Assembly (NCBI GenBank): GCA_037367405.1
Contig: JAZKJV010000604.1
Location: 310,001-374,000 of the forward strand
Length of the DNA stretch: 64,000 bases
Direction of reading: 5' to 3'
From: Ottelia alismoides
Taxonomy: Eukaryota; Streptophyta; Magnoliopsida; Alismatales; Hydrocharitaceae
The notes below the pieces were generated by a model. The model saw only the letters and a program-made list of their open reading frames with translations, was not told the DNA's origin and did not search any database. Below, piece after piece: positions 46,162 through 57,309 of the stretch. Made by a program: the position numbers and the translations under genes. Position 1 is the stretch's first letter. Each line of letters begins with the position of its first letter.

Positions 46162-47115
46162 CTATGTTCTGCGTGGACAACTTAATCTATTATGTCCGGG
46201 TTGCTTGCAGATTTTACATAATGTCGGCCGTACGCACATTTCATCCATTTCATTTCTAATTCTTCCTTCTACAGGTCTTCCGACTTTTCTCTTCCCGATT
46301 TTTGGTGGTAACATAACAGTGGCATCTTCTTCTCCCCAATAACGTCTATCTGGTATGGGATGAAAGAAGAAGTTGTATGCCTAATGGTAGTGATTGCTGG
46401 AGAAATACTGTGAACATAGATCATAGTTGTCTACGTGTGTACGCGTACGTGAAGCTGCGGCTATAACATGTGGACATACAAAGTGTTTCATCTGCATAAA
46501 CCCACACGTGCATTCACTTTCTCGATCATTTAAATTAACATCATATGCAAATCCATCACGATCACAGACTTGAAACTGAGTTAATGAAAAACATTCTATG
46601 TGGCATGCTCTTGCATCTCTGGTTTGTTTCTCTAACAATTCTTCATATTTCTTAGTCAAATATGTAGTCATTCCCTCTGACTCTTCACGGCGATCATTGA
46701 AATAACCATTTATTCTAAGGAAAACTTTTAGAATAAGAGAAATAATTGGTAAACCGCGTGCTCCTCTAAAGGCACCGTTAAGGCTTTCAGATAAATTGGT
46801 TGTCATGTGGCCATAACGATGTCCATTATCTAAACTTAATGCCCAATAACTATGATCGCCATTGTCCTGCGATACGATCCACTGGAAAGCATTTCTGTCT
46901 AGAATGCAAATTTCTTGCATCATACTGTTAAACTTGTTCTGACATGGTTCTCGCCCAGCAGCGTAGAATCTGTTTTGAACTATACAATTTCTATGTCCAG
47001 CTCTCTGCATATTTGCACGCATATGTCTGAGACAATGACGATGCGTGAATCCCTCTTCCAAATCGGGGTCCAATGGCGCTCTTGCCAATTTGGGCTGGGC
47101 GCCCCAAATCGGCAC
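46162..47115 (-). pseudogene. MULE transposase, C-terminal part, one in-frame stop
   Basis: The minus-strand frame 47115-46384 has HRHCLRHMRAN, then YGHMTTNLSESLNGAFRG, a hallmark of plant MULE transposases, and a SWIM zinc finger (CTCGFMQMKHFVCPH). After a TAG at 46383-46381 the same frame continues with RRYWGEEDA, GRPVEGRIRNEMD and a CCHC zinc knuckle CKICKQPGHNRLSC, ending at a TAG at 46164-46162. The N-terminal half, including the first acidic residues of the DDE core, is missing: the frame begins inside the right terminal repeat, so an internal deletion joined terminal repeat and gene. Not functional as a transposase. Confidence 0.88.
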
Positions 47116-47208
47116 CTCAGGTGCCGATAAATACCTATTTTTTAAATTTTTTATCCGTGCCTATTTAATTAATTCCGATTTTTTTAATAATTATTTTAGA
47201 AAAAGTCC
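47102..47208 (-). repeat. Right terminal inverted repeat of the MULE
   Basis: It is the reverse complement partner of 44041-44150. It includes one copy of the CGGCACCT/AGGTGCCG palindrome and is followed by the TSD GGTCAACAT (47209-47217). Confidence 0.9.
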
Positions 47209-47217
47209 GGTCAACAT

Positions 47218-47528
47218 CCCTTAGGGGTGGTGGGTCCGGGTGTTAAAGACCGAATTGGAAGATGCAAGTTGGACTTGCAAGGTAGAATGTGTTCCCGCTT
47301 CTTTTTATCCAAGTTACAGGTTCTCATATTATTGGGATGTAACAAAGATAAGGAAGGAGATCCCAGATCTTGTTTGAGATATAATGTAAGTATATCTCTT
47401 ACATTGAAAGTGATTAAGGGAATGAACTTTCATTGTTGACAGAGCACGAATAATTTGATTTAAAATGCCTTAATCAAATATAATAAATATGAATATATGA
47501 TTATATAGTGCATTCTTAATTTCAGAAA
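47218..47528 (+). other. Leader of the copia element, part 2
   Basis: Continuation of the copia leader after the MULE, ending just before the gag ATG at 47529. No ORF is supported. Confidence 0.6.
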
Positions 47529-48335
47529 ATGAAGTCCATGAACCTACTAAGCAGGCTTCTGGAGGTCAACCAGTTGACCGGACCGAATTACTCGGATTGG
47601 ATCCGTAATTTGGAGCTCGTTCTCTCAGCTAAGCGCATAAGTTATGTGCTCTCAGAAGACAAGCATGAAATCCCTAAAATGAAGGAAGAAAAGGCATACA
47701 ATGACAAGTATGATGAAGATCATGTCTTGTCTAGATGCTATATCCTGGGTTCTCTTTGCAATATTCTTTAAAAACAACATGTGGAGATGAGCACATGCCA
47801 GGAAATAATGCAGAATCTGAAAGATATGTTTGGTGACATTAACCACACCCAACGATACAACATTATGAAAGAACTCGTTCGCTGCAAGATGCAGGAAGAA
47901 ATGTCAGTCCGTGAACATGTACTCAAAATGTTTGGGTACTTATCGGAGCTGGAAATTCTTGGGGCAAGCATGGATGCAGACATGCAATCTGATTTCATTC
48001 CGCTGTCTTTGCCCAAGTCTTTCAATAACTTTGTGGTTTCATTCCACATGAACAAACTGGAATTGACGAACGCTGGACTTCTTGCTGCATTAAAGTTTGC
48101 TGAAGACGTAATGAAGAAAGATGGTCCCAGTGGCAGTGCAATGGTTGTACAGGTCAGAGGGAAGCGCGGTCGGAAGCAAGGTTCTCAAAAGGGCCCGACC
48201 CAGAAGAGAAAGAAGAAGGGACAACGTGTTGGCTCATCTTCCAATGCATCCACACTGATGGCATCGAAAAAACCGACGTCTATCACCACTGCAAGAAGCC
48301 GGGGTACTGGAGGCGTAACTGCACGGAATACCTAA
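47529..48335 (+). pseudogene. Copia gag, one stop and a frameshift before the zinc knuckle
   Basis: The first ATG opens a frame with LTGPNYSDWIRNLELVL near the N-terminus, a classic copia gag start, followed by a UBN2-type gag core (EIMQNLKDMFGD; SVREHVLKMF; LPKSFNNF). A TAA at 47769-47771 interrupts the frame, which then continues. A basic KRKKKGQR stretch follows. The zinc knuckle (HHCKKPGYWRRNC, from 48281) is in a different frame and its first Cys is replaced, so nucleocapsid function is doubly lost. Gag would form the particle shell and bind element RNA. Confidence 0.85.
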
Positions 48336-50503
48336 AGTCGGTCGATAAAGGTAAAGCCCCAACAGGTATGAAATCTACTTTTATCATTGAAACCAGTTTT
48401 CTCGTTGGACGAGAAGGAAGTTAGGTTGTTGATTCTGGTGCTTCTGTTCATGTATGCAATTTGTTGCATTTGTTTCAGGAAACTATAAATCTGGAAGAAG
48501 GGGAGATAGTCATCCAGATGGGATCTGATGCAAGTGTTGCAGCAGTCGCCGTCGGGACCTGTCGACTATCATTATCTAGTGGTAGATTCCTAGTACTTAA
48601 AGAGTGTCTTTATGTACCTGAAGTCATAAGGAATTTGATATATGTATCCAAGCTAGTTAGAAGTGGATATTTATTCCTTTTCTGTAATAAATTAGTCATA
48701 AATCATTATGATAAATATATTGCAGATGGTATTTTGACTTCTAGTGGACTCTATGAATTGTGCATTAATGAGCATGTCATGGATGTTACAACCACTAATA
48801 AAAACCTTAAAAGATCCGAGGAGAATAAAAATCATTCAAATATGATTTGGCATCAAAGGCTTGGTCATTTATCTGTTGATAGGATCAATAGATTGATAAA
48901 GGATGAATTTTTGGATTTTCTACAGGTTCAATATTTACCTACTTGTGAACATTGTATTCGAGGTAAAATGACTAGGATGCCTTTCCGTAACAAGGTTATA
49001 AGATGTGAAGGTATTATTGACCTCATACATACCGATGTATGTGGTCCCTTCAGTACCTCGACTCGAAATGGATATCGATATTATTTGACGTTTATTGATG
49101 ACCATTCGTGATACAGGTTTGTCTTCCTATTACGTCATAAATCTGAAATCTTTGAAAAGTTCAAAGAATTCAAGGCTTTGGTTGAGAACCAAACCGATAG
49201 GAAGATTAAACGGATTTGATCTGATCGAGGTGGTGAGTACCTCTCAGATGAATTCAAGGAATACCTTAAAAAGAATGGAATTGTCTCCAATCTCACTCCT
49301 CCTGGAACTCCCCAACTTAATGTTGTTGCTGAAAGACGCAACAGGACCATCATGGTAATGGTCCGTTCAATGATGAGCAAAGCACATTTACCACTTAGTT
49401 TCTGGGGATATGCACTAGAGACTGCAATATATATCCTGAATAAGATTTCTAGCAAATATGTACCTAAGACTCCTCATGAGCTCTGGTATGGAACCAAACC
49501 TAGTGTTAATCACTTGAGGATTTGGGGTTGCTTGGTTCATGCAAAGAACGTGGACGCAAGTAAGCTAGAATCTCGCATTCGTGAGTATTACTTCATTGGG
49601 TATGTTAAAGATGGTATTGGATACCAGCTCTATGACCCTGAGACCCAAAAGGTTTTTGTCTCTAGAGATGTGAAATTTCTGAAAGATGATTTCCTTAAAG
49701 GTCAAGATAATCAAAAAGTAGAGGAACTCATTGAATCCCCTGAAGATTTTGAGCTTCCTAGACTAAAAACTGAAGAGGTAAATAAAGATGAAACACCCAT
49801 ACCTCTTCGAAGGAGTTCGAGGGTGGTTGCACCACCTGAAAGATATGGATTCCATGTGTCAAGTGAAACTGACAATGTTCTTACTTCATTTGATGAAGCT
49901 CTCACGGATCATGACATGGATAGATGTATGCTAGCAATGAAGTCAGAAATTGACTCCATGCATAAGAATGGCGTATGGACCCTAGAGGATCCACCTAAAG
50001 GGGTAAAACCCATTGGGTGTAAATGGATCTTCAAGAGAAAGAGGGGACCTGATGGGAAAGTAGAGACTTTCAAGGCATGGCTCGTGGACAAGGGCTACAC
50101 ACAGAGAGAAGGCATCGACTACGATGAGACATTCTCTCCTGTGGCTATGCTTAAATCCATCAGGACACTGCTAGCTATAGCTGCATATCTTGACTACGAC
50201 ATCTGGCAGATGGACGTCAAGATGGCTTTCCTCAATGGGTACCTCGAGGAGGATATCTATATGGAGCAGCCCCAGGGCTTCATAACTGAGGATGGCAAAG
50301 TATGCAAGCTGAAGAAATCCATCTATGGGCTCAAGCAAGCTTCTCGTAGTTGGAACATCAGATTTGACAAAGCCATAAAGAGTTATGATTTTGTGCAGAA
50401 TCCTGATGAACCTTGTGTGTACAAGAAGCTTAGTGGGAGCACCATTGTGTTCATCGTGCTTTACGTTGATGATATCCTTATCATTGGAGTGATACAAGGA
50501 TGA
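48281..50503 (+). pseudogene. Copia protease-integrase-RT polyprotein frame with three stops
   Basis: One reading frame holds, in order: the zinc knuckle, the protease active site DSGAS (48431), the pre-integrase segment with WHQRLGHLS and CEHCIRGK (48840-48970), the integrase core with HTDVCGP, SDRGGEY and VVAERRN (all three catalytic acids kept), and the RT with GYTQREGIDYDETFSPV, WQMDVKMAFLNG and the Y-V-D-D active site (50470). Stops lie at 48422 (TAG), 49109 (TGA) and 49217 (TGA, an Arg CGA to TGA is likely). The frame shifts near 50490, separating the last part of RT. Not functional. Confidence 0.92.
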
Positions 50504-51444
50504 TGACCAGTGTGAAGATTTGGCTATCCCATACCTTTGAGATGAAAAATCTTGGAAAAGCCTCTTACATTTTAGGCCTGAAGTTGTTCAGAAACCGAGA
50601 AAAGAGGATTTTGGGATTGTCACAACATGGATACATTAAGAAGATTCTTGAACGATTCCGTATGGATAGTTCCAAGAAAGGATTCCTACCCTTACAACAT
50701 GGTATCCACCTGTCTAAAGTAATGGCTCCTCAAATTGTTGAGGAAAAGAAAGCCATGGTTGGATGCCCTTATGCATCAGCTGTAGGAAGCTTAATGTATG
50801 CTATGATGTATACTAGGCCAGATATCTGCCATGCAGTGGGAGTGGTAAGTCGTTACCAATCCTGCTATGGAGAACAATATTGGAATGCAGTAAAGAACAT
50901 ATTCAAATATCTAAGACGGACGCAAGATTACATCTTGGTCTATGGAGATGGTGATCTCCAAGTCTTGGGATATACAGATTCTGACTTCCAATTGGATATT
51001 GATGATCGAAAGTCGACATCAGGGTTTGTATTCCTGTTGAACGGTGGTGCTGTGAGCTGAAGAAGCAAGAAGCAAGACACTACAGTAGATTCAACAACAG
51101 AAGTCGAGTACATTACCGCATCGGATGCTGCAAAGGAGGTAGTGTAGTTGCGCAAGTTCATCCTGGAGCTTGGCGTAGTTTCCTCTGATACTCCCATCCC
51201 TCTACTCTGCGATAACATGGGAGCCATTGCCCAGGCGAAGGAACCCAGATGGCATCAGAAGAGCAAGCACGTGGAAAGGAAATACCACATCATTCGGGAG
51301 ATTCAAAAGCGTGGAGATATCATCATCATCAAGGTGGCCTCTACTGACAACGTTGTTGAACCTCTTACCAAACCTCTGACACAGAAGGTTTTTGACCAGC
51401 ATGTAATGAGTATGGGTTTAAGGATTGTTCCTGAATGGTTCTGA
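50500..51444 (+). pseudogene. Copia RT end and RNase H frame with two stops
   Basis: It starts after the frameshift at about 50490. It carries FEMKNLGKASYILGL, GYIKKIL and the SLMYAM-TRPDICHAVG segment of the RT/RNase H connection, then the RNase H motifs GYTDSDFQLD, TTEVEYITASDA and LLCDNMGAIAQAK, and finishes with KHVERKYHIIRE. TGA at 51058-51060 replaces a likely Trp and TAG at 51145-51147 a likely Trp or Gln. The RNase H removes RNA from the hybrid during reverse transcription. Confidence 0.9.
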
Positions 51445-51459
51445 GGGCTAGTGGGAGAT
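51445..51459 (+). promoter_or_regulatory. Polypurine tract of the copia element
   Basis: GGGCTAGTGGGAGAT directly precedes the 3' LTR start (51460), as is usual for copia elements. Confidence 0.8.
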
Positions 51460-53989
51460 TGCTAGCAATGTGAGCTCGAGGCGAACTATTCCTGCAATAA
51501 ATGTTATTGTAATAAATGATTTATCAATAAAAGTTATTGATTATGTTTCACTCCCTTTCTGAGATTGAATGAATGAATGCACTATAAGGTCCCTCTGTAT
51601 AATAAGGGTTATGTACCATGGCCAACTTGATAATCATACGGTTGTTGATTCATTGAATCATAGAGGTCAATGCTTGATGAATCTCTAAGGAGTTAGATAG
51701 AGGACTCATCAAGCATCATCAAATGATTGTCAAGTGATGATCTTCAGCCTGAGTAGGAGATGGCAATCCTTTCTCATTAGGCTGATATCTGATCGACCTC
51801 TTGATGCAGGTCCTCTGCATGGGAATAGTTATTTGGAGGTATCAGATTAGTTGAGTCAATGGGTTGACTTAACGAGATCGAGATAACCAAAGACCTATGT
51901 TGAATACTGTCACAGCATAGACACACATCCTCTGACCAGAGACAAATGTGTTGCTATATGTCTGAGTGTGTACAATTGGCAGACCAATAGGTTGATGACC
52001 TAACCAAGGTCTATACACCGGTGAGCTGGTGTGCATGTAAGGACATATGAGTAATATGATCTCTCAAAGGGATCATACAGGTTCACTTGTGAACCGGGAG
52101 ACATGAGCTCACTCATGAGGTATTGGGACTGATCAAATTCCATGTATGGTCGTCAGGCTTTGGAAGCATGACATGAATTTGAAGGTAAGATATATGCTTT
52201 GTGAAAGCATATGATCTGTACCAAATCCCAATGACCAAGAATGAGAAACTTAGTGATCAAACACTGAAGATGACAGTATAAAAGTGATCTACATCTTCAG
52301 AATGATCATAGGTCTTCCAGTATGCAGGATGTACAGGTGTTGGGAATGCCTGAGAGTGATGTGATCATAAATGATTGTATAACCATGACGCTTCCATTCC
52401 GAGGGAATGATGAAACGGGTCTGGATGTTAGTGACTCCTCTCAGTAGAGAAGTGACCTAATCTTAGTCCATGTATTGGATATTGATCTGAATGAGATTCA
52501 GATGCAATGAGAAGATTAGTTTTACGGTCTTGATTTAATCAAGCATCTATGGGAGGTCCATGAGATCTGGATTTGAGATGTGATCTCAATATCCAAGTCA
52601 CTATACGTGGAACAATATAATCGCCATGTCCTTATCTCCAAGTATCTAAGGAGAAATCACATTATTCTTGAAAGGGTTCAATAATAATTACATAGATCTA
52701 AGCATTAAGAAATTGATAATTAAATGTGATTTAGTTATCTTGATATGTGTGGAAATTATCCAATGTAATTAAATGTGATTTAATTATTGTGGATAAGAAT
52801 AATGTGGATAGCAATATCCAATTATTCATAATATATTATAAATGTGATTTATAATGTATTAGAGAGAGTTAATTATAATTTATATTTATTGATTAATTAT
52901 TAATGTGTATTGGATATACATTGTTTAATTAATTGAAAATGTAAATTATATTTTATTTTGGGTTGTGAATGTGATTCACAATTTTCCAATGGCAAGATTG
53001 CAATATTCTCAAAATTAATTATGAATTATTTTTAGAGAATAAATTACAGCAAAAGTTGTTGGATTAAATAAAGGAGATTTCCATGGAGATATGCAATCTC
53101 ATGAAATCTCATGAGATTGCTCCCACTTGTAATCAAGTGGACGACCACCATAACCAATATGGAAATTGATGGCCGCCCACCATGATACATGGGGAGGCAA
53201 TCTCCATGTTGGTAATCTCCCTTATTTGATTGGTTTAATTTTAGGATTGATGTATATTTGATTTGTCAAATATATTTGATCTAAATTAAATCATAAGTTG
53301 TTGGTTTTTACCAACAACAATCTTGACCATTGGATTAGACATAAATCAATCTCATCCATTGATTTATGTGTCCCATGGATTGAGATCCATGGATCCCAAA
53401 ACTATATAAATAGATAGGGCATGCCATGCTCTCTAGGTTATGCTTTTGAAGCACATCTCTCTCTCTCTCTCTCTCTCTCTTTCTTCTACACGCCAACCTC
53501 TCTCCTCTCTCCTTGGTGGCCATCCACCAAACCCTAGTGGAGAATAGTCGTCGACTCCCTCGCCACCGTGCCGTCGCTTCGACGTTTTTCGGTTCTCCAT
53601 TTTCTTGGAGTGCTACGCTCGCGAAGAAGACGTTCGATCTCATACAATGAGATCAGGAGTTCCCTGTGATTGGATCAACTCGTTGGATTGCGAGGATCAC
53701 ACGACTCATCCTCGCGCTCGCAAGCTTCTTCTCCGACGATCGGACTTGAGACAGGAGGTCTCTTTTCGTAGAGACTCGATCAACCACGCTTCAAGAGGTA
53801 TTCCTTTATATTTATTGTGGTTATAGATGAAACTATCCGAGAATCATTCTTGGATCATGTGGTTTCATCGCATGAAAATTTTTTAAATTACGCTGCTTAA
53901 AACAACTAGTACGACTAGTCGTTCATCATCGTATTCAATACGACGCTCACACTTCCGTGATGCGCTTAAGGATTAAACCATATCCTTCA
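51460..53989 (+). repeat. 3' LTR of the copia element (2,530 bp)
   Basis: It begins TGCTAGCAATG and ends CCTTCA, followed by the TSD. It is slightly longer than the 5' LTR owing to small insertions (near 52685, 53105 and a longer CT run at 53455-53480). Confidence 0.92.
53403..53412 (+). promoter_or_regulatory. TATA box of the copia 3' LTR
   Basis: TATATAAATA, the same position as in the 5' LTR; from here transcription would read out into element D. Confidence 0.55.
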
Positions 53990-55683
53990 CCCTCAGCCAG
54001 AGCAAGGACAGATTCCTGATCAAAATCATGTCAATGCACAGTTGTTTGCATCCATCCAAGCTATCCAGCAGCATCTGACAGAGTAAGCCCTCGCACAGAC
54101 TGTATTTCAGGAAATGTTGAATGATGTGATGAAAAACCTGAAGGAGGAGGAGGCATGCAAGGAGGAGGAGGTGGTGGACCCCGTGATAACCCAGATGAGG
54201 AAGATCCTGAACAAGGACGACCGAAACTGACACTGAAAGAGACCTACAACCTTGGAGACAGCCAGATGACCGAGTGGATCCGCATTCCACCGGTGCATGC
54301 TCACTTTGAGCTGAAGCCTCAGTTCCTCACTCTTCTTCCCTCTTTCCACGGGAACACTAGTGAAGAGCTGTACATTCCTCTCAGCAGTTTTCACACATCT
54401 GCCATACTACCCATTACCCCAATGTCCCTCTGGACATGGTAAAGATGATGGCATTCCCGTTCAGTCTACAGGACAAGGCGCTCTACTGGGTCAACCATCT
54501 GGGGAAGGTTGTGACGACTTGGCAGGAGCTGAAGTCCACATTCTTATACAAGTTCTACCCTCTCGATCAGCTCAATCATATGCGAGCCCGAATCAGCAAC
54601 TTCTCTCAGGGTGCACATGAGAGCATCCATGAAGCATGTGAGAGATTCACCGATCTGCAGGAGAAATGCCCTCATTATGAGATTCCCAGGACCAGCTTGG
54701 TCCAACACTTCTTTGGGGGCTTGAATGTAGAAAGTCAAAGGCTTGTTGACGCAACTTGTGGAGGCTCACACTTCAATAAGGATGAAGACATCGTATGACA
54801 GATCTTCGAAGAGATGGCCGAGGGAGAGGCCGCTCGCTCTTCATCCAAGGCATACTAAAAGCAGCCCCAGATTCTCCAGAAATAAGTACACATGGTAGTG
54901 TCTCGTGAGGCAGAGATAGATGAGAGCTCCAACCTTAGCATTATCGAGGGCCATCTCTCGAAGGTCGATATCATTGAGAAGAGGTCACAGGACCTTTAGA
55001 AACTCACTGTGATCGAGAAGAGGACTCATAATCTTGATAAATTAGATTAGATTACCAAGCAGTTGGAGTTGCTGGTAGGCACCATCAACTCTATCCATTC
55101 AGCAACACCATCTCTAGATGCTCCAACTGAGAAGAATGACGATCCATTACCGACGCATCAGCCTCAGCCGAGCTAGCAACCACCGATAGTTCAACACGTA
55201 TATAACGTGTAGACACCTGACTAGGGCCAGTCGCACCAACAGATGGTTGTTTACCAGCCTAATTTCCTCCATCAGTCGGATCCAGCATTCCCACCACCAC
55301 CCCTGCTTCAAGAAGTAAATGGGGTATGGAGTAACGAAGAGCAGTTGGCTCATCCTATTGGACACCCACAGGGCCAACAGCAAGCCAACAGGCAGTACCA
55401 CCAACCACAGGGTGGTCGCTTTGGGCAGTCCTCACAACTGCCGCCACAATATCACCAGCCACCCCAGTATGCCAACCAATGGAGGCAGAACCAACACTAC
55501 CAACGGTCGTCGTACTGCCATCATCTGCCTTATCATCAGTATGCGGCTGCCCCCACCTCCTCAGTATCAGTAGTATTTTCCTCCCTCCTACAATCAGTTT
55601 CAGCTTCCTCCACCACCGCAGCACCACCAGCAACCGTTGCCTCAGCTCCCGCACCCGCAACAACAACGTGGTCTGCACGCTGA
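53990..55683 (+). pseudogene. Gag of element D, broken
   Basis: After the copia insertion the gag frame continues but is broken by a stop near 54080 and frameshifts. The retrotransposon gag core is clear at 54436-54798: FPFSLQDKALYWVNHL, TTWQELKSTFLYKFYP, ESIHEACERFTDLQEKCPH and LVQHFFGGL. A low-complexity Gln/Pro/Tyr-rich tail follows (55140-55680). No CCHC knuckle is visible. Gag would form the virus-like particle. Several TAG codons between 54850 and 55220 look like mutated Gln codons. Confidence 0.8.
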
Positions 55684-56086
55684 ACCTTCTGAGGCAAATC
55701 CCGTGAACCTGACCTTGGATTTCTTGGCCAAGCTCATCAAAGGCCTAGCAGATATGACCAAGAAACTCGATGACCTGACCACCACTAAAACTACCATCCC
55801 GGCGTTGGTTGAAGCTAAACCCAACAGCTTCAAAAAGAAGGAGCAGGTAGAGTGTGATGTCCTCTCTATGCCTGTAGAGTCGGATTATTGTACTATTGTT
55901 TTATCTAATACTGTAACTCTCAGGAGCGGTAGGGCCTTGTCTTCACCTGCCATCAACAAAGGGGAGAATAAAGCTTCAGGTGAATCGTCATCTTCTGCAT
56001 CAATTGTGCCCTTTATAGGGACGAGTGAAGAAGAAGGAGGAGGAGGAGCCATTCCAGCTGTCACTGACCACCATCTGCATCAATAA
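55637..56086 (+). pseudogene. Gag/pol junction region of element D
   Basis: A 149-codon frame includes a coiled-coil-like segment (LAKLIKGLADMTKKLDDL) and NTVTLRSGRAL, which matches the LRSG motif typical of the gag/pol junction in Athila elements. The Glu/Gly-rich end runs into a frameshifted A-rich stretch (56087-56400). Confidence 0.65.
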
Positions 56087-56407
56087 AAATCACAAAAAAA
56101 TCAGCAAAAACAAAAAGAACAAAAAGAAGATCGTCACCGAAGTAAAGCCACGCTAGCCTTGGAGGAGCCGCCACCAGCAGTCGATCCCATGCCAGCCAAC
56201 GGAGTGGAGGCCCCACTTTTTGTCCGTCTACCAGTACCAACACCTCAGCTTCCAACTTGTACTCCTTTTTTGTAGTCCGGATGTATAATAGTTTGTGGAC
56301 GATGGTTTTATTGTAAATAAGAACTCTAATTTGGATTCCAGCAATGTACATATTCCTTTTCCTGATGCAATAGAAAAACCCAAAAAATTGCAAAAAGAAA
56401 AAGTGCA

Positions 56408-57285
56408 TTGTCTGATCCTGGAGTTGTGGATATCATTAATAACTTGACTGTTGAGATTCCTCTAATGAAGGCCATGGAATACATGCTAGATGTGAAGAAA
56501 GGTCTAAAAGAAGCATGCACAAGCAAGTGTCACCCAGCACAAAAGAACAGACGCCGACAGGTTAAGAAGCACATTCTCACCATGGCCATTGTAGCTACCA
56601 TCAGCAATCTCCCACATAAGAAGCCTAACAAAGTGGTACCTCTTATCAGTTATGAGATTTTTGATCAGGTCTTCGAGCGCACTCTTCTTGACAGCGGGTC
56701 TTCCATCAACCTTCTACCCTCATCACTACTGCAAGAATTTGGGCTATGTCTGCTCAAGCAAACACGAATGATCCTTCAGTTCACTGACCGATCCATCAAG
56801 TGACCTATAGGTCTTTTGGAAGACGTTGTGATAAAGGTATGGGAAATGTAGTTCCCAGTTGACTTCGTAGTCCTTGATATGGACTCCCCGCACCCTTACT
56901 CCAGACCCCTATCATCCTTGGTTAGCCATTCCTGCACACCTCAGAAGTCGTGGTTGATTATGGGTCTGGCAAGATCACTTTTAGCTCGGGCAGCAAGAGA
57001 ATCACTATAGACATGATCAGTGAGCCGAAAGTCGTGACTGATGAGAGCCATGCAGCAGACTATGACTTTATTGCAGAAATCAGAGATACACCACTTTCTT
57101 TGGATGATCCATGCACCCAAGAAATCCTCTCTCTAGAGGAGGACTTGGGAAGAACAGTCGACACATGCTCTGATGATAATTGGGAGACAGAATCCAATTT
57201 GCTGACGCACCTCTTTGACTCCAATGATTCACTCCAGTCCGAACACGATGAGCCTAGTGCAGGACTATTCAGCACATTATCATAA
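56408..57285 (+). pseudogene. Protease region of element D
   Basis: The first frame (56408-56803) contains the segment IPLMKAMEYMLDVKKGL and the retropepsin active site LLDSGSSINLLP with an intact D-S-G. A TGA at 56801-56803 (an Arg codon is likely) and a frameshift near 56880 separate it from the second frame (56950-57285), which starts VVDYGSGKITF, the last strand of the protease, and then a Glu/Asp/Ser-rich linker. The protease would process the Gag-Pol polyprotein. Confidence 0.8.
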
Positions 57286-57309
57286 TCTCAACAAAGTACT
57301 GAGGGTAGT

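Larger units (their letters stand above)
44041..47208 (-). mobile_element. Mutator-like element (MULE) with PMD gene, in the copia leader
   Basis: Inverted terminal repeats of about 107 bp (44041-44150 and 47102-47208) bound a 3,168-bp element. A perfect 9-bp TSD GGTCAACAT lies at 44032-44040 and 47209-47217; 9 bp is the typical Mutator length. On the minus strand it holds a truncated SWIM-type transposase followed by a plant mobile domain gene. Association of PMD genes with Mutator-like elements is known in plants. Both genes are broken, so this copy is not autonomous. Confidence 0.92.
40149..53989 (+). mobile_element. Ty1/copia retrotransposon nested in element D gag
   Basis: Two LTRs of about 2.5 kb (40149-42634 and 51460-53989) flank gag, protease, integrase, RT and RNase H in copia order. 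A perfect 5-bp TSD CCCTC lies at 40144-40148 and 53990-53994. The PBS is the initiator-tRNA-Met type and the PPT abuts the 3' LTR. Its leader is interrupted by a Mutator-like element. Total length without that insertion is about 10.7 kb. Coding capacity is lost through stops and frameshifts. Confidence 0.95.

Noticed and set aside
46915..47130. Plus-strand ORF over the MULE right end
   Set aside because: It is the shadow of the transposase frame on the other strand.
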